A DNA stretch of 48,959 nucleotides from an uncultured Clostridia bacterium (GCA_930990975.1 CAKNRR010000010.1:1-48959); one strand, 5' to 3'; shown: positions 25,131 to 35,355, counted from the stretch's first letter. Notes: generated by a model not told the origin, from the letters alone. Program-made: numbers and translations.

Positions 25131-25141
25131 GAGAGAAGATT

Positions 25142-25435
25142 ATGAGCAAATCATTGAAGAAAAAGCCTTATGTTCATCCAAGTCTAGTAAAAAAGGTTGC
25201 CGAGATGCAAGAATCAGGCGTTAAAAGACCTATAAAAACTTGGTCAAGATCATCTACTATCTATCCTGATTTTGTAGGATTTACATTTGCAGTACACAAT
25301 GGTAAAAAACATGTCCCTGTATATTGTACTGCAGACATGGTAGGTCACAAACTTGGAGAATTCTCTCCAACAAGAACTTACAAGGGACACACTAAAAAGT
25401 CGGCAAGCGTTGCTTCTAAAGCAGGCAAAAAATAG
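25142..25435 (+). CDS. rpsS: 30S ribosomal protein S19
   Basis: 97 residues. [20 protein letters not shown] and [16 protein letters not shown] are standard uS19 signatures. It forms a pair with S13 in the 30S head and touches the bridge to 50S. Twelve bases follow L2. Confidence 0.97.
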   Translation: MSKSLKKKPYVHPSLVKKVAEMQESGVKRPIKTWSRSSTIYPDFVGFTFAVHNGKKHVPVYCTADMVGHKLGEFSPTRTYKGHTKKSASVASKAGKK

Positions 25436-25444
25436 AGGTAAAAA

Positions 25445-25834
25445 ATGGCTACAAGAATAAGACAAAAAGCTGAAAAGAGAGCAAAAGAGGTTAAAAGACC
25501 TTATGCTGTTGCTAAATATGTTAGAATGAGCCCATCAAAAATCACATATATACTTGACCTTGTTCGTGGCAAAAAGGCAAGTGAAGCTGTTGCTATCCTT
25601 GAAAATATGCCTGATAAGGGCGCATTTGAAAGCTTAAAAGTACTCAAAAGTGCAATAGCAAACGCTGAAAACAACATGGGAAAAAATGTTGAAACTTTGG
25701 TTGTAAAAGAAGCTTATGCTACAAGCGGTCCACAATTTAGAAGAATGTCTGCAAGAGCAAAAGGCCAAGGAAACATTATTCTTAAAAAAACTTCACACAT
25801 CACTATTGTGCTTGATGAAGTGGTAGGAGGCTAA
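25445..25834 (+). CDS. rplV: 50S ribosomal protein L22
   Basis: 129 residues. An arginine/lysine-rich start precedes YVRMSPSKITYILDLVRGKKA. The long beta hairpin GPQFRRMSARAKGQGN that reaches into the exit tunnel is present. Nothing unusual. Confidence 0.97.
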   Translation: MATRIRQKAEKRAKEVKRPYAVAKYVRMSPSKITYILDLVRGKKASEAVAILENMPDKGAFESLKVLKSAIANAENNMGKNVETLVVKEAYATSGPQFRRMSARAKGQGNIILKKTSHITIVLDEVVGG

Positions 25835-25836
25835 GA

Positions 25837-26508
25837 ATGGGACAAAAGGTTAGTCCAGTTGGACTTAGAATAGGAATAAATAAAGATTGGAATTCAACTT
25901 GGTATGCTGATAAGAAAACTTTTGCTGCAAACCTTAAAGAAGACCAAGATATCAAAAACTTTATTACTAAAAAATATAAAGCTTGTTCAATTTCAAAGGT
26001 TACTATTGAAAGAACTGAAGGAAAGCTTGTTGTAAATATATTCACAGCAAAACCTGGTATGATTATCGGTACTAAGGGTGCTGGAATTGAAACAATCAAA
26101 AAAGAAATTTCAAAAATTATTAGACCTGTAAAACTTTTACTTGTAAATGTAAAAGAAATCAAAAAACCAGACCTTGACGCTCAACTTGTTGCTGAAAGCA
26201 TCGCTATGCAACTCGAAAAGCGCGTTGCTGTTAAGAGAGCTTTAAAACAAGCTATTGAAAGAGTTATGAAGGCAGGAGCTAAAGGTTGCAAGGTTCAAGC
26301 AAGTGGTGTTCTTTTGAAGCCAATGGACCAAGCACAAACAGAAAAACAATTCAGAGGTTCAGTTCCTCTTCATACACTTAGAGCTGACATTGATTATGGT
26401 GAAGTCGCAGCACATACATTGACAGGGAAAATTGGTGTTAAGTGCTGGATTTACAAAGGTGAAATCCTCGGAAACAAGTCGTCTAATACAAAAGGAGGAC
26501 AAGAATAA
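25837..26508 (+). CDS. rpsC: 30S ribosomal protein S3
   Basis: 223 residues. Start [13 protein letters not shown] is typical. A KH domain with [18 protein letters not shown] near residues 70-90 binds mRNA at the entry channel. The stop shares one base with the next start. Confidence 0.97.
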   Translation: MGQKVSPVGLRIGINKDWNSTWYADKKTFAANLKEDQDIKNFITKKYKACSISKVTIERTEGKLVVNIFTAKPGMIIGTKGAGIETIKKEISKIIRPVKLLLVNVKEIKKPDLDAQLVAESIAMQLEKRVAVKRALKQAIERVMKAGAKGCKVQASGVLLKPMDQAQTEKQFRGSVPLHTLRADIDYGEVAAHTLTGKIGVKCWIYKGEILGNKSSNTKGGQE

Positions 26509-26951
26509 TGTTAATGCCTAAAAGAGTTAAAAGAAGAAAAGTTCATAGAGGCAGAATGACAGGAAAAGCTACTAGAGGAAACACTCTTGCTTATGGTTCA
26601 TACGGAATCATTGCAACAGAACCATGTTGGATAAAATCAAACCAAATTGAAGCTGCGCGTATTGCTCTTACAAGATATACAAGGCGTGACGGTAAAGTTT
26701 GGATAAAGATTTTCCCTGACAAACCAGTTACAAAGAAACCAGCTGAAACGCGTATGGGTTCTGGTAAAGGTTCTCCAGAGTTTTGGGTAGCAGTTGTAAA
26801 ACCTGGCAGAGTCCTCTTCGAAATTGAAGGTGTAAGCGAAGAAGTTGCTAAAGAAGCACTAAGACTTGCAGGACACAAACTTCCATGTAAAGTTAAATTT
26901 ATAAAGAAGGAAGAAAATGCTACAAAAGGTGGTGTGAAAGATGAAAATTAA
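26508..26951 (+). CDS. rplP: 50S ribosomal protein L16
   Basis: 147 residues. [19 protein letters not shown] supports the ATG at 26508 over that at 26514. [20 protein letters not shown] is the conserved loop near the A-site tRNA. The C-terminal 11 codons overlap the L29 gene. Confidence 0.97.
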   Translation: MLMPKRVKRRKVHRGRMTGKATRGNTLAYGSYGIIATEPCWIKSNQIEAARIALTRYTRRDGKVWIKIFPDKPVTKKPAETRMGSGKGSPEFWVAVVKPGRVLFEIEGVSEEVAKEALRLAGHKLPCKVKFIKKEENATKGGVKDEN

Positions 26952-27159
26952 TGAAATCAAATATTTGACAGTTGCTGAGTTAAACGCAAAACTTAAAGAA
27001 CTTAATAGTGAATTATTTAATCTTCGTTTTTCTCACGCTACTAGATCACTTGCAAACCCAATGGCAATTCATAATGTTAAAAAGGATATTGCAAGAGTCA
27101 AAACAATATTAAGAGAAAAAGAATTAGAATCAAAGGGAGGAAACGATGGAAACAAGTAG
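26941..27159 (+). CDS. rpmC: 50S ribosomal protein L29
   Basis: 72 residues of paired helices. [20 protein letters not shown] and [17 protein letters not shown] are diagnostic. It lies near the tunnel exit. The gene overlaps L16 in front and S17 behind (14 bases). Confidence 0.96.
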   Translation: MKINEIKYLTVAELNAKLKELNSELFNLRFSHATRSLANPMAIHNVKKDIARVKTILREKELESKGGNDGNK

Positions 27160-27409
27160 AAATTTTAGAATTACTCGTGTTGGCGAAGTTGTATCAGCCG
27201 GCAAAATGGACAAAACTGTTGTAGTTAAAGTCGTTTCTAGAGTTAAAGACCCAATTTATAAAAAAGTCGTACAAAAATCTAAGAAGTTCAAAGCTCATGA
27301 TGAAAACAACGAATGCGGAATTGGTGATACTGTAAGAATTATGGAAACAAGACCACTTTCTAAAGACAAGTATTTCCGCGTTGTAGAAATCATAGAGAAG
27401 GCTAAGTAA
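27146..27409 (+). CDS. rpsQ: 30S ribosomal protein S17
   Basis: 87 residues, OB fold. [17 protein letters not shown] and [20 protein letters not shown] are typical of uS17, an early-binding protein of the 30S body. Confidence 0.97.
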   Translation: METSRNFRITRVGEVVSAGKMDKTVVVKVVSRVKDPIYKKVVQKSKKFKAHDENNECGIGDTVRIMETRPLSKDKYFRVVEIIEKAK

Positions 27410-27422
27410 GGAGGAGAGAGTT

Positions 27423-27791
27423 ATGATTCAACCTCAAACAAGATTGAAAGTTGCAGATAACACAGGTGCAAAAGAAATTATGTGTATAAGAGTTCTTGGT
27501 GGCTCTTACAGAAGAAGCGGAAACATCGGTGATGTTATTGTGGCTTCTGTTAAAAAAGCAATACCTGGTGGTACTGTAAAGAAAGGTGATGTTGTTAAAG
27601 CTGTTATAGTTCGCTCTTCTAAAGGCTTGCGTAGAAGTGATGGCTCACACATAAGATTTGATGATAACGCTGCTGTTATTATTGATAACCAAAAACAACC
27701 AAAGGGAACTCGTGTGTTTGGACCTATCGCAAGAGAACTTCGTGATAAGGGATATATGAAGATTATATCTCTTGCACCAGATGTTATATAA
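27423..27791 (+). CDS. rplN: 50S ribosomal protein L14
   Basis: 122 residues, exactly the usual length. [19 protein letters not shown] and [20 protein letters not shown] identify uL14, which takes part in a bridge to the 30S subunit. Confidence 0.98.
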   Translation: MIQPQTRLKVADNTGAKEIMCIRVLGGSYRRSGNIGDVIVASVKKAIPGGTVKKGDVVKAVIVRSSKGLRRSDGSHIRFDDNAAVIIDNQKQPKGTRVFGPIARELRDKGYMKIISLAPDVI

Positions 27792-27805
27792 AAGGAGCGC
27801 TACAG

Positions 27806-28453
27806 ATGAAGATGACAGTTAAAAGTGGCGATAATGTTTTAGTTATTGCTGGAAAAGATAAGGGCAAAACAGGAAAAGTTAGTGCTGTTTATGCTGATTC
27901 TAATAAAGTGCTTGTTGAAAATGTTAACATAGTTTCAAAGCATCAAAAACCAAAGTCACAACAAGACAAGGGCGGAATCTTCAAAAGACCTGCTCCAATC
28001 GAAGCTTCTAATGTTTTAGTTGTTTGTCCTGTTTGTGGAAAAGCAACAAGAGTTGCTCACACTGAAATAGACGGCAAAAAAGTTCGTTCTTGCAAAAAGT
28101 GCGGAGCTTCACTTGACAAAGAATTTGTAAAACAAACAAAGAAAGAAGCTAAGAAAGCTATGAAAGCATCTGATCTTAAAGGAGCAAACCTCAAAGCAGT
28201 AAGCTCTGAAGAGAAGAAATCAACAAAGAAAAAAGCTGAAGAAAAAGTTGAAGTAGCTACAGAGGAAAAGAAAACAACTTCTACAGCAAAGAAATCAACA
28301 GCTGCAAAATCTACAACAACTAAGTCAACTGCAGCTAAATCAACAGCAAAAACTGCTACAACAAAAACAACAGCTAAATCAACAAAGAGCGAAGGCTCAG
28401 AAGAAAAGAAAACAACAAAAAAGTCGACAACAGCTAAAAAGGAAACAAAATAG
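27806..28453 (+). CDS. rplX: 50S ribosomal protein L24 with histone H1-like tail
   Basis: 215 residues, about twice the normal 100-110. Residues 1-60 carry the KOW motif (VIAGKDKGKTGKVSAVY) and 72-96 four cysteines CPVCG and CKKCG that can hold zinc, as in many Firmicutes. Residues 105-215 form an extra tail made of lysine, threonine, serine and alanine with repeats such as KSTAAKST, resembling the tail of histone H1. L24 starts 50S assembly at the tunnel exit; the tail would stick out of the ribosome and could bind RNA, DNA or membrane. The tail is in frame and ends at TAG, so it is not an artefact of a missed stop. Confidence 0.95.
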   Translation: MKMTVKSGDNVLVIAGKDKGKTGKVSAVYADSNKVLVENVNIVSKHQKPKSQQDKGGIFKRPAPIEASNVLVVCPVCGKATRVAHTEIDGKKVRSCKKCGASLDKEFVKQTKKEAKKAMKASDLKGANLKAVSSEEKKSTKKKAEEKVEVATEEKKTTSTAKKSTAAKSTTTKSTAAKSTAKTATTKTTAKSTKSEGSEEKKTTKKSTTAKKETK

Positions 28454-28462
28454 GAGTAAATA

Positions 28463-29014
28463 ATGGCTAAAGAACAAAATAGAATTTTAGAAAAATACAA
28501 AAAAGAAGTTGTTCCTGCTCTTATTCAAGAATTTGGTTATAAAAATGTAAACGAAGTTCCAAAACTTGTAAAAATAGTTCTTAATATGGGACTTGGTGAA
28601 GTTAAAGGCAATTCAAAGAGTTTCAACATCGCTGTTGACGAACTTGCAGTTATTTCTGGACAAAAGCCAGTTGTAACAGTTGCTAAAAAATCAATTTCTA
28701 ACTTCGGATTAAGAGAAGGACAAAAAATTGGTGCTAAAGTTACACTTAGAGGGGATAGAATGTATGAGTTCTTTGATAGACTTACAGCAATCGCTCTTCC
28801 AAAAGTGAGAGACTTTAGAGGAATTTCCGATAAGTCATTTGATGGAAAAGGAAATTATTCTATGGGAATTAAAGAACAATTAATTTTCCCAGAAATCGTA
28901 TATGAAAAAGTCGAAAAAATTAGAGGTTTTGATATTACTTTTGTAACAACCGCTAAGACCAACGAAGAAGCAAAAGCACTTTTAAAGGCACTCGGATTGC
29001 CTTTTGCTAAATAG
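28463..29014 (+). CDS. rplE: 50S ribosomal protein L5
   Basis: 183 residues. [16 protein letters not shown] and [16 protein letters not shown] are conserved. It holds 5S rRNA in the central protuberance with L18. TAG is followed ten bases later by S14. Confidence 0.97.
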   Translation: MAKEQNRILEKYKKEVVPALIQEFGYKNVNEVPKLVKIVLNMGLGEVKGNSKSFNIAVDELAVISGQKPVVTVAKKSISNFGLREGQKIGAKVTLRGDRMYEFFDRLTAIALPKVRDFRGISDKSFDGKGNYSMGIKEQLIFPEIVYEKVEKIRGFDITFVTTAKTNEEAKALLKALGLPFAK

Positions 29015-29024
29015 GAGTAAAGTC

Positions 29025-29210
29025 ATGGCAAGAAAAGCATTAGTTGAAAAACAAAAAAGAACACAAAAGTACAAAACTCGTCAGTATACAAGATGTTCAC
29101 TTTGTGGCAGACCACACGCAGTTCTTAGAAAATACGGCATTTGCAGAGTATGTTTCAGAGAACTTGCAAACAAAGGTGAAATTCCTGGCGTTAAAAAGTC
29201 AAGTTGGTAA
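29025..29210 (+). CDS. rpsN: 30S ribosomal protein S14, zinc type
   Basis: 61 residues from ATG 29025, preceded by AGGAG; an upstream in-frame extension to 29004 is rejected because the family begins [10 protein letters not shown]. Cysteines CSLCG and CRVCF bind one zinc ion. This is the C+ form (sometimes rpsZ), common in Firmicutes and replaced by a zinc-free copy under zinc limitation. Confidence 0.97.
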   Translation: MARKALVEKQKRTQKYKTRQYTRCSLCGRPHAVLRKYGICRVCFRELANKGEIPGVKKSSW

Positions 29211-29224
29211 TTAAGGAGGATAAA

Positions 29225-29623
29225 ATGAGAGTTACAGACCCAATCGCAGATATGCTCACAAGAATCAGAAATGCAACAACTGTAAAGCATGACACTGTAA
29301 GCATCCCTGCATCAAACGAGAAACGCGCAATTGCAAAAATCCTTCTTGATGAAGGCTATATAGTTTCTTATGAAGAAATTGAAGAAGCTGGACACAAAAA
29401 TATCATCATCACTTTAAAATATGATGAAGCTGGCGACAGTGTTATACAAGGACTTAAGAGAATTTCTAAACCTGGTCTTCGTATATATGCTCAAAAAGAT
29501 AAACTTCCAAAAGTTATAAGCGGACTTGGAATCGCTATCATCTCAACAAACAAGGGAATTGTTACTGATAAAGAAGCAAGAAAACTTGGCGTTGGGGGCG
29601 AAGTTCTCGCTTATGTATGGTAA
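29225..29623 (+). CDS. rpsH: 30S ribosomal protein S8
   Basis: 132 residues from ATG 29225, seven bases after [23 protein letters not shown] and the C-terminal GGEVLAYVW are diagnostic. S8 binds 16S helix 21 and, in other bacteria, represses the spc operon through L5 mRNA. Confidence 0.97.
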   Translation: MRVTDPIADMLTRIRNATTVKHDTVSIPASNEKRAIAKILLDEGYIVSYEEIEEAGHKNIIITLKYDEAGDSVIQGLKRISKPGLRIYAQKDKLPKVISGLGIAIISTNKGIVTDKEARKLGVGGEVLAYVW

Positions 29624-29632
29624 GGAGGAATT

Positions 29633-30181
29633 ATGTCTAGAATAGGTAAAGAACTTATCGTAATGCCTGCAGGTGTTACAGCAAAATTTGAAAATGATAC
29701 ACTTACAGTAACTGGTCCAAAGGGAACTTTGACTCAAGTTGTTGACAGTGTTATCAAAGTTAATATTGATGGGCAAAATCTTTCTTTTGAAATCGCAAAA
29801 GAAACCCCAACATCAAATGCTAAACATGGCTTATACAGAGCACTTGCACATAACATGGTAGTTGGTGTACATGATGGATTTACAAAAGCTTTACAAATAG
29901 CTGGTGTAGGTTACAAAGCTAGTGTTAGCGGAAATAAACTTGTTATGAACTTAGGACTTTCTCATTTAGTAGAAGTAGAAATTCCTGAAGGTTTAAATGT
30001 TGCTTGTCCTTCTGCAACAGATGTTGTTATAACAGGTATTGACAAACAAAAAGTTGGACAATTTGCTTCAAAGATAAGAGATCTCAGACCAGTTGAACCA
30101 TATCATGGTTATGGAATCAAATATGCTGATGAAGTAGTAGTAAGAAAAGTCGGAAAAACAGCTGGTAAAGGTAAGAAATAG
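29633..30181 (+). CDS. rplF: 50S ribosomal protein L6
   Basis: 182 residues. [15 protein letters not shown] and the C-terminal loop [17 protein letters not shown] are signatures of uL6 near the factor-binding stalk. Confidence 0.97.
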   Translation: MSRIGKELIVMPAGVTAKFENDTLTVTGPKGTLTQVVDSVIKVNIDGQNLSFEIAKETPTSNAKHGLYRALAHNMVVGVHDGFTKALQIAGVGYKASVSGNKLVMNLGLSHLVEVEIPEGLNVACPSATDVVITGIDKQKVGQFASKIRDLRPVEPYHGYGIKYADEVVVRKVGKTAGKGKK

Positions 30182-30192
30182 GAGAAACTCAA

Positions 30193-30561
30193 ATGATTAA
30201 CAAAGTAGATAAAAACCAAGAAAGATTAGTTCGTCATAAGAGAGTTAGAACAAAAGTTTCTGGAACAAGCGAAAGACCTCGTCTTTGCGTATACAGAAGC
30301 ACAAGTCAAATTTATGCTCAAATAATTGACGATGTCAAAGGAGTTACTCTTGCTTCTGCTTCAACTCTTGACAAAGAAGTTAAGGCTCTTTGCAATGGAA
30401 AGTCAAAAACTGAACAAGCTAAAATTGTTGGTGAGCAAGTTGCAAAACGCGCTCTTGAAAAGAATATTAGTGAAGTAGTATTTGACAGAGGCGGTTATAT
30501 TTATATCGGTCGTGTTCAGGCTTTAGCAGAAGGTGCTAGAGAAGCTGGACTCAAATTTTAG
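30193..30561 (+). CDS. rplR: 50S ribosomal protein L18
   Basis: 122 residues. [20 protein letters not shown] is the basic 5S rRNA-binding start, and [20 protein letters not shown] is the conserved end. Confidence 0.97.
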   Translation: MINKVDKNQERLVRHKRVRTKVSGTSERPRLCVYRSTSQIYAQIIDDVKGVTLASASTLDKEVKALCNGKSKTEQAKIVGEQVAKRALEKNISEVVFDRGGYIYIGRVQALAEGAREAGLKF

Positions 30562-30570
30562 GAGGAAATC

Positions 30571-31167
30571 ATGGCAGAAAATGAACAAATCAATGTAGAA
30601 GAAACCGTTGCTGAAACATCTGCTCCAAAAGCAAAAAAAGGTAACTTTTCTAAGAAAAGAGATGATAAAAGAGAAAGAGCACCTAGAAAAGAAGCTAGCG
30701 AATTTGATAAGACAGTCGTTTCTGTTAGACGCGTTCAAAAAGTTGTAAAAGGTGGACGCACTCTTCGTTTCTCAGCACTCGTTGTTGTTGGCGACAGAAA
30801 GGGTAGAGTAGGAATTGGTCTTGGCAAAAGCAAAGAAGTAAGTGCTGCTATTGAAAAAGCAACAACTGCTGCTAAGAAAAATGTTGTAAACATTCCTATC
30901 GTAAATGATACAATTCCACATGAAGTTATAGGAAAATTCTCAGCAACAAGCATAATCTTGTTACCTGCTCCTGAAGGTACTGGAGTTATTGCTGGTGGTT
31001 CTGCTCGTGCTGTTATTGAACTAGCTGGTATAAAGAACATTGTTACAAAAAGACATGGTTCTTCAAATAGAATGAACTGCGTAAAAGCTACAATGCAAGG
31101 ACTTACAAGTCTTAAGACAAAAGAAGAAATTGCAAGACGCCGTGGCAAAGCAGTTGAAGAAATATAG
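30571..31167 (+). CDS. rpsE: 30S ribosomal protein S5
   Basis: 198 residues, about 30 longer than usual through an N-terminal part rich in lysine, arginine and glutamate. The core [20 protein letters not shown] with [13 protein letters not shown] is intact, as is [11 protein letters not shown]5 sits at the mRNA entry and controls accuracy. Confidence 0.97.
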   Translation: MAENEQINVEETVAETSAPKAKKGNFSKKRDDKRERAPRKEASEFDKTVVSVRRVQKVVKGGRTLRFSALVVVGDRKGRVGIGLGKSKEVSAAIEKATTAAKKNVVNIPIVNDTIPHEVIGKFSATSIILLPAPEGTGVIAGGSARAVIELAGIKNIVTKRHGSSNRMNCVKATMQGLTSLKTKEEIARRRGKAVEEI

Positions 31168-31176
31168 GAGGGCATT

Positions 31177-31371
31177 ATGGCAAAACAAGAAAAGATGCTT
31201 AAAGTTACTTGGGTTAAGAGCTGTATTGGTTACAACGCAAAACAAGCACTTATAATCGAAGCTCTTGGCTTTAAAAAACTTAATCAAACAAGAATGCTCC
31301 CTGACAATGCTTCCATAAGAGGTAGCCTTCATCATGTGGCTCACCTTGTAAAAGTGGAAGAGGTTAAATAG
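31177..31371 (+). CDS. rpmD: 50S ribosomal protein L30
   Basis: 64 residues. LKVTWVKSCIGYNAKQALI and LGFKKLNQTRMLPDNASIRG match uL30. Placed as usual between S5 and L15. Confidence 0.95.
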   Translation: MAKQEKMLKVTWVKSCIGYNAKQALIIEALGFKKLNQTRMLPDNASIRGSLHHVAHLVKVEEVK

Positions 31372-31380
31372 GAGGCCAAT

Positions 31381-31827
31381 ATGGAACTTGAGAATTTAAA
31401 ACCAGCTAAAGGTGCAACAACAAAGAAAGTTAGAGTTGGAAGAGGAATCGGAAGCGGAATTGGTAAGACAAGTGGAAAAGGTCACAAAGGACAAAATGCT
31501 CGTAGTGGCGGCGGTGTTAGACCTGGATTTGAAGGTGGAAACATCCCACTTATCAGAAAAGTTCCAATGAGAGGATTCAACAACAAAAACTTCTCAAAGA
31601 AATATGCTTGCATCAATGTTGGAGATTTAGAAGCATTTGAAGCAAATGCAGTTATTGATCAAGAACTTCTTTATGAAACAAGATTCATAGGAAAACGCAG
31701 CGAATATGGTCTTAAGGTTTTAGGAGATGGAGAACTTACAAAACCTTTGACTATCAAAGCAAACAAAGTTACTAAACAAGCAAGAGAAAAAATAGAAAAA
31801 GTTGGCGGAAAAATAGAGGAGCTATAA
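31381..31827 (+). CDS. rplO: 50S ribosomal protein L15
   Basis: 148 residues. LKPAKGATTKKVRVGRGIGS and the glycine-rich GHKGQNARSGGGVRPGFEGG are diagnostic. The stop lies one base before secY. Confidence 0.97.
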   Translation: MELENLKPAKGATTKKVRVGRGIGSGIGKTSGKGHKGQNARSGGGVRPGFEGGNIPLIRKVPMRGFNNKNFSKKYACINVGDLEAFEANAVIDQELLYETRFIGKRSEYGLKVLGDGELTKPLTIKANKVTKQAREKIEKVGGKIEEL

Positions 31828-31828
31828 C

Positions 31829-33121
31829 ATGTTTAGAACGATAATTGACGCATTTAAAGTGAAAGAAATTAGGAATAAAATATTAATTACGCTCCTTCTT
31901 CTTTTAATTTATAGAATAGGTTGCTGGATACCTTGTGTTGGGTTTAACCCAGATTTTGCACTTGGTGAAGGCAATACATTTGGTTTTTTTGAACTAATGA
32001 ATATGGTAAGTGGTGGAGCGCTTGCAAACTGTTCAGTGCTTGCACTTGGCGTGTCACCATATATTACAGCATCAATTGTAATACAACTTTTGACTGTAGC
32101 AATTCCTTCACTTGAAAGACTTTCAAAAAGTGGAGAGGATGGAAGAAGAAAGATAAGTCTTTACACTCGTATTGCGGCTCTCGTTTTAGCTATAGCTCAA
32201 GCTGTTGGTATTGTTGTTGGCTATGCTGGTGAAGCATTAGATCCAAACCTTACAAATTCAATGCCTGCATGGCTTGTAGGTTGTGGTATGGTCATCATAA
32301 TGGTTGCTGGTGCAATGTTTACAGTATGGCTTGGTGAAAGAATTACAGACCTTGGAATAGGTAATGGAACAAGCTTGCTTATCTTCGTAGGTATCCTTTC
32401 TTCAGCTGGAACTTCAGTTGCTGCAATCATACAACAATGTACAGTTGATATCACATATATTTGGTATTTAGTATTATTTGTAGTTGCAATCATATTAATC
32501 TTTGCTTTAATCGTATTTATGGATGGTGCAGAGAGAAGAATCAATGTCCAATATGCAAAACAAGTCAGAGGAAGAAAGATGTATGGCGGACAAAGCAACT
32601 ATATTCCTATCAAAGTAAATGCTACAGGTGTTATGCCAATAATATTTGCTAGCGCACTTTTGACATTCCCTCAACTGATCATATCTATTTTCTGGCCAGA
32701 TGTTACTTGGTATAGTGACTGGTTAGGTACAAACTCATGGCTTTATATCGTTCTTACTGCAGTGTTAATTTTAGTGTTTGCATTCTTCTATTCAAAGATT
32801 TCATTTGATCCTGACGATGTAAGCAAGAGAATTCAACAACAAGGTGGATTTATTCCAGGCAGAAGACCCGGAAAACAAACAGCAGAGTATTTGAGCAGAG
32901 TTTCAAATAGAGTTACTCTATTCGGTGCAATTTTCCTTGCAGTTATAGCCCTTATTCCATCACTTGCATTCAAGGCAATAGGTGATGCATCAGGTGCTGC
33001 AATATTGATCAACGCGTTCAGTACAACAGGTCTTATGATTGCTGTTTCAGTTGCGCTTGAATTTGAAAAACAATTATCTGCACAAATGTTTGTAAGAAAT
33101 CATAAAGGTTTCTTGAATTAA
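31829..33121 (+). CDS. secY: Preprotein translocase subunit SecY
   Basis: 430 residues with ten membrane helices. The plug and pore region VSGGALANCSVLALGVSPYI, cytoplasmic loops RNIKYAKQ-like INVQYAKQVRGRKMYGGQS and GGFIPGRRPGKQTAEYL are well kept. It forms the SecYEG channel for secreted and membrane proteins, such as the surface proteins in this window. Translation is coupled to L15. Confidence 0.97.
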   Translation: MFRTIIDAFKVKEIRNKILITLLLLLIYRIGCWIPCVGFNPDFALGEGNTFGFFELMNMVSGGALANCSVLALGVSPYITASIVIQLLTVAIPSLERLSKSGEDGRRKISLYTRIAALVLAIAQAVGIVVGYAGEALDPNLTNSMPAWLVGCGMVIIMVAGAMFTVWLGERITDLGIGNGTSLLIFVGILSSAGTSVAAIIQQCTVDITYIWYLVLFVVAIILIFALIVFMDGAERRINVQYAKQVRGRKMYGGQSNYIPIKVNATGVMPIIFASALLTFPQLIISIFWPDVTWYSDWLGTNSWLYIVLTAVLILVFAFFYSKISFDPDDVSKRIQQQGGFIPGRRPGKQTAEYLSRVSNRVTLFGAIFLAVIALIPSLAFKAIGDASGAAILINAFSTTGLMIAVSVALEFEKQLSAQMFVRNHKGFLN

Positions 33122-33343
33122 TTAATATAACCAATAATTAATCAAGACAATATAAAATTAACAAAAAGGCTTAGACAATCATATTTAATATGGTTGAAAA
33201 GCATAGTGGATTGCTAAATTTTAATCTTATATAAATAGATGAATTGATTTGACAATATAATTGCAAAGAAAATTAAACTTATTTAAAACATAAGGTTAAA
33301 ATTTAGCGGAAAATTCACAAACCTTGAGAAATGAGGAGTTTTT
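33122..33343. other. Gap between secY and adk
   Basis: A hairpin CAATCATAT/ATATGGTTG at about 33175-33196 has no T run. TTGACA at 33249-33254 has only a weak -10 (TTAAAC) after it. adk may have its own promoter here. No gene seen. Confidence 0.4.
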
Positions 33344-33976
33344 ATGAAGATTATTCTTTTAGGAGCACCAGGAAGTGGTAAAGGAACTTTAGCAAAAAAA
33401 ATCTCAAAAGATTTTGATATACCTCAAATATCCACAGGTGACCTTTTCAGAGCTATTGTAAAAGAAGACAGCGAGCTTGCAAGCAAAGTTAGAGAAATCA
33501 TGCAAAGCGGTGGGCTTGTTCCTGATGAAGTTACAATAGAAATCGTAAAAGAAAGAATAGCAAAAGATGACTGCAAAAAAGGATTTATCTTAGATGGATT
33601 TCCTAGAACAGTCAATCAAGCAAAAGCTCTTGAAGGTATTTCTCAAATTGACACAGTTATTTTAGTAGATCTTGCAAATGAAATAATCATTGACAGATTG
33701 TCTGCTAGAAGGACTTGTCCAAACTGTGGTGAAATTTACAGTGTACAAGACAATCTAGAAAATGTATGCAAAAAATGTAATTCACCTTTAATTCAGCGTG
33801 ATGACGATAAACCTGAAACAATAAGACATCGTCTGGAAGTTTATGAACAAAACACATCACCACTCATAAACTTCTACAGTGATAGGATATTTAAAGTTTC
33901 TTCTGCAGGTTCACCTGAAGAAACATATAGTCCTGTAAAAACTTTTTTAAGTGAAATGGAGGGAAAAGTTGAATAA
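33344..33976 (+). CDS. adk: Adenylate kinase
   Basis: 210 residues. P-loop GAPGSGKGT at residues 7-15, the AMP site ISTGDLFR, and DGFPRT are conserved. The LID carries CPNC and CKKC, a four-cysteine zinc site typical of Gram-positive enzymes, followed by QRDDDKPETIRHRL. The enzyme balances ATP, ADP and AMP. The stop overlaps the next gene. Confidence 0.97.
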   Translation: MKIILLGAPGSGKGTLAKKISKDFDIPQISTGDLFRAIVKEDSELASKVREIMQSGGLVPDEVTIEIVKERIAKDDCKKGFILDGFPRTVNQAKALEGISQIDTVILVDLANEIIIDRLSARRTCPNCGEIYSVQDNLENVCKKCNSPLIQRDDDKPETIRHRLEVYEQNTSPLINFYSDRIFKVSSAGSPEETYSPVKTFLSEMEGKVE

Positions 33977-34712
33977 CTTAACACCAGCCGAAATGGTTTT
34001 AATGAGGAAGGCTTGTGAAATCACTCGTGATGCATTAAATTATGCTGAAACATTGATAAAGCCAGGCATTTCGACAAAAGAACTTGACAATCTCGTAGAA
34101 AAGTTTATAATAAATAGTGGTGCGTACCCCGCATGTAAAGGATATGAAGGTTTTCCAGCCGCTATTTGTGCTTCTGTGAATGATATGGTTGTTCATGGAA
34201 TACCAAATGAAAATATTATCCTTAAAGAAGGGGACATAATCAGCATTGACCTTGTAGTTAATTACAAGGGGTTAAATGGAGATGCTGCAAGAACTTTTCC
34301 TGTAGGGAAGATTTCGCCAGAAAAAGCAAAGCTTATTGAGGTGACCAAGCAATGCTTTTTTGAAGGTGTCAAACATTTGAAAGTTGGACATAGACTAGGC
34401 GAATTATCTCACGCTATTCAAGAGTATGCAGAAAAAAATGGATTTTCAGTTGTTAGAGAACTTGTTGGTCATGGTATAGGAAAATCTATGCATGAACCAC
34501 CAAATGTTCCTAATTATGGGAAAGTCACAGACGGACCATTGGTTACTGACAATGCTTGCCTTGCTGTTGAACCTATGATAAACATGGGAAGAAAGGAAGT
34601 ATGGTTGATTGAAGATGGTTGGGGAGTTGTTACTCGCGATGGCAAAGCATCAGCACACTATGAAAATACAGTTCATGTCACCAAAGACGGCATAGAAATT
34701 TTGACACTTTAA
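33969..34712 (+). CDS. map: Methionine aminopeptidase type I
   Basis: 247 residues when started at TTG 33969, which lies five bases after GGAGGG; an in-frame GTG at 33951 has no ribosome site. Metal ligands appear in order: the DLVVNYKGLNGDAAR aspartates, GHGIGKSMHEPPNVPNYG histidine, LAVEPMIN and YENTVHV glutamates, with MVVHGIPN before them. It removes the starting methionine from nascent proteins. The reading frame overlaps the end of adk by eight bases. Confidence 0.94.
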   Translation: MNNLTPAEMVLMRKACEITRDALNYAETLIKPGISTKELDNLVEKFIINSGAYPACKGYEGFPAAICASVNDMVVHGIPNENIILKEGDIISIDLVVNYKGLNGDAARTFPVGKISPEKAKLIEVTKQCFFEGVKHLKVGHRLGELSHAIQEYAEKNGFSVVRELVGHGIGKSMHEPPNVPNYGKVTDGPLVTDNACLAVEPMINMGRKEVWLIEDGWGVVTRDGKASAHYENTVHVTKDGIEILTL

Positions 34713-34721
34713 GAGGTGAAT

Positions 34722-34997
34722 ATGTATAAGATTGGCAATGTTGTGCTTGCGACGGCAGGAAAGGAAAAAGGACAATTGTTTATAATTGTCAAATTGGAAG
34801 ATAAATATGCTTATTTATCTGACGGGAAAAGACTAAAGACATCAAATCCCAAGAAAAAAAGCTTTAAACATATAAAATTGTTTAGCAAAGAAAGCTTAGA
34901 AGAAAGTGATGTTCTTGATAAAAATGAAAGGACAAACGCACTAATAAGAAAATTTTTATCAGTTGAAAGGAGTAAGACATGTCAAAAGATGATGTAA
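34722..34997 (+). CDS. KOW-domain RNA-binding protein (L14e-like)
   Basis: 91 residues from ATG 34722, placed after AGAGGTG; an in-frame GTG at 34716 is less likely. [20 protein letters not shown] is a KOW motif, as in L14e and YlxQ-type proteins. Firmicutes commonly carry such a gene between map and infA. A role in ribosome assembly or translation is inferred from place and fold. The last codons overlap infA by 19 bases. Confidence 0.8.
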   Translation: MYKIGNVVLATAGKEKGQLFIIVKLEDKYAYLSDGKRLKTSNPKKKSFKHIKLFSKESLEESDVLDKNERTNALIRKFLSVERSKTCQKMM

Positions 34998-35200
34998 TTG
35001 AATTTGAAGGGGTTGTAATAGAAGTTTTACCAAACACCACTTTTAGGGTTCGTTTGTCTAATGGACATGAAATCTTAACCTATCTTTCAGGGAAATTAAG
35101 AAAAAATTATATTAAAATTCTTGAAGGTGATAAAGTAAAAGTTGAAATGAGTCCTTATGATCTCACTAAAGGAAGAATCACTTGGAGAGATAAGGGCTAG
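34979..35200 (+). CDS. infA: Translation initiation factor IF-1
   Basis: 73 residues, S1/OB fold. [20 protein letters not shown] and [18 protein letters not shown] with [10 protein letters not shown] are diagnostic. It blocks the A-site during initiation. The AGGAG lies inside the preceding gene. Confidence 0.97.
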   Translation: MSKDDVIEFEGVVIEVLPNTTFRVRLSNGHEILTYLSGKLRKNYIKILEGDKVKVEMSPYDLTKGRITWRDKG

Positions 35201-35212
35201 AAAGGAGACAAA

Positions 35213-35329
35213 ATGAAAGTTAGAGCATCTGTAAAGCCAATTTGTGATAAGTGCAGGGTTATAAAAAGAGAAGGTAAAGTTATGGTAATCTGCTCTAAAA
35301 ACCCAAAACATAAACAAGTTCAAGGCTAA
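35213..35329 (+). CDS. rpmJ: 50S ribosomal protein L36
   Basis: 38 residues, [20 protein letters not shown] to the end KHKQVQG. Three cysteines and one histidine (CDKC, C, H) bind zinc, the C+ form. The start is six bases after AAGGAG. The last residues usually read KQRQG; here KQVQG. Too short for common gene thresholds but unmistakable. Confidence 0.97.
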   Translation: MKVRASVKPICDKCRVIKREGKVMVICSKNPKHKQVQG

Positions 35330-35355
35330 AATTAAAAAATTTGGAGGATAATTAA

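Noticed and set aside
28057-28500. Minus-strand frame rich in valine and phenylalanine opposite L24
   Set aside because: It is a mirror of the lysine-threonine repeats of the L24 tail, with no ribosome site or family.
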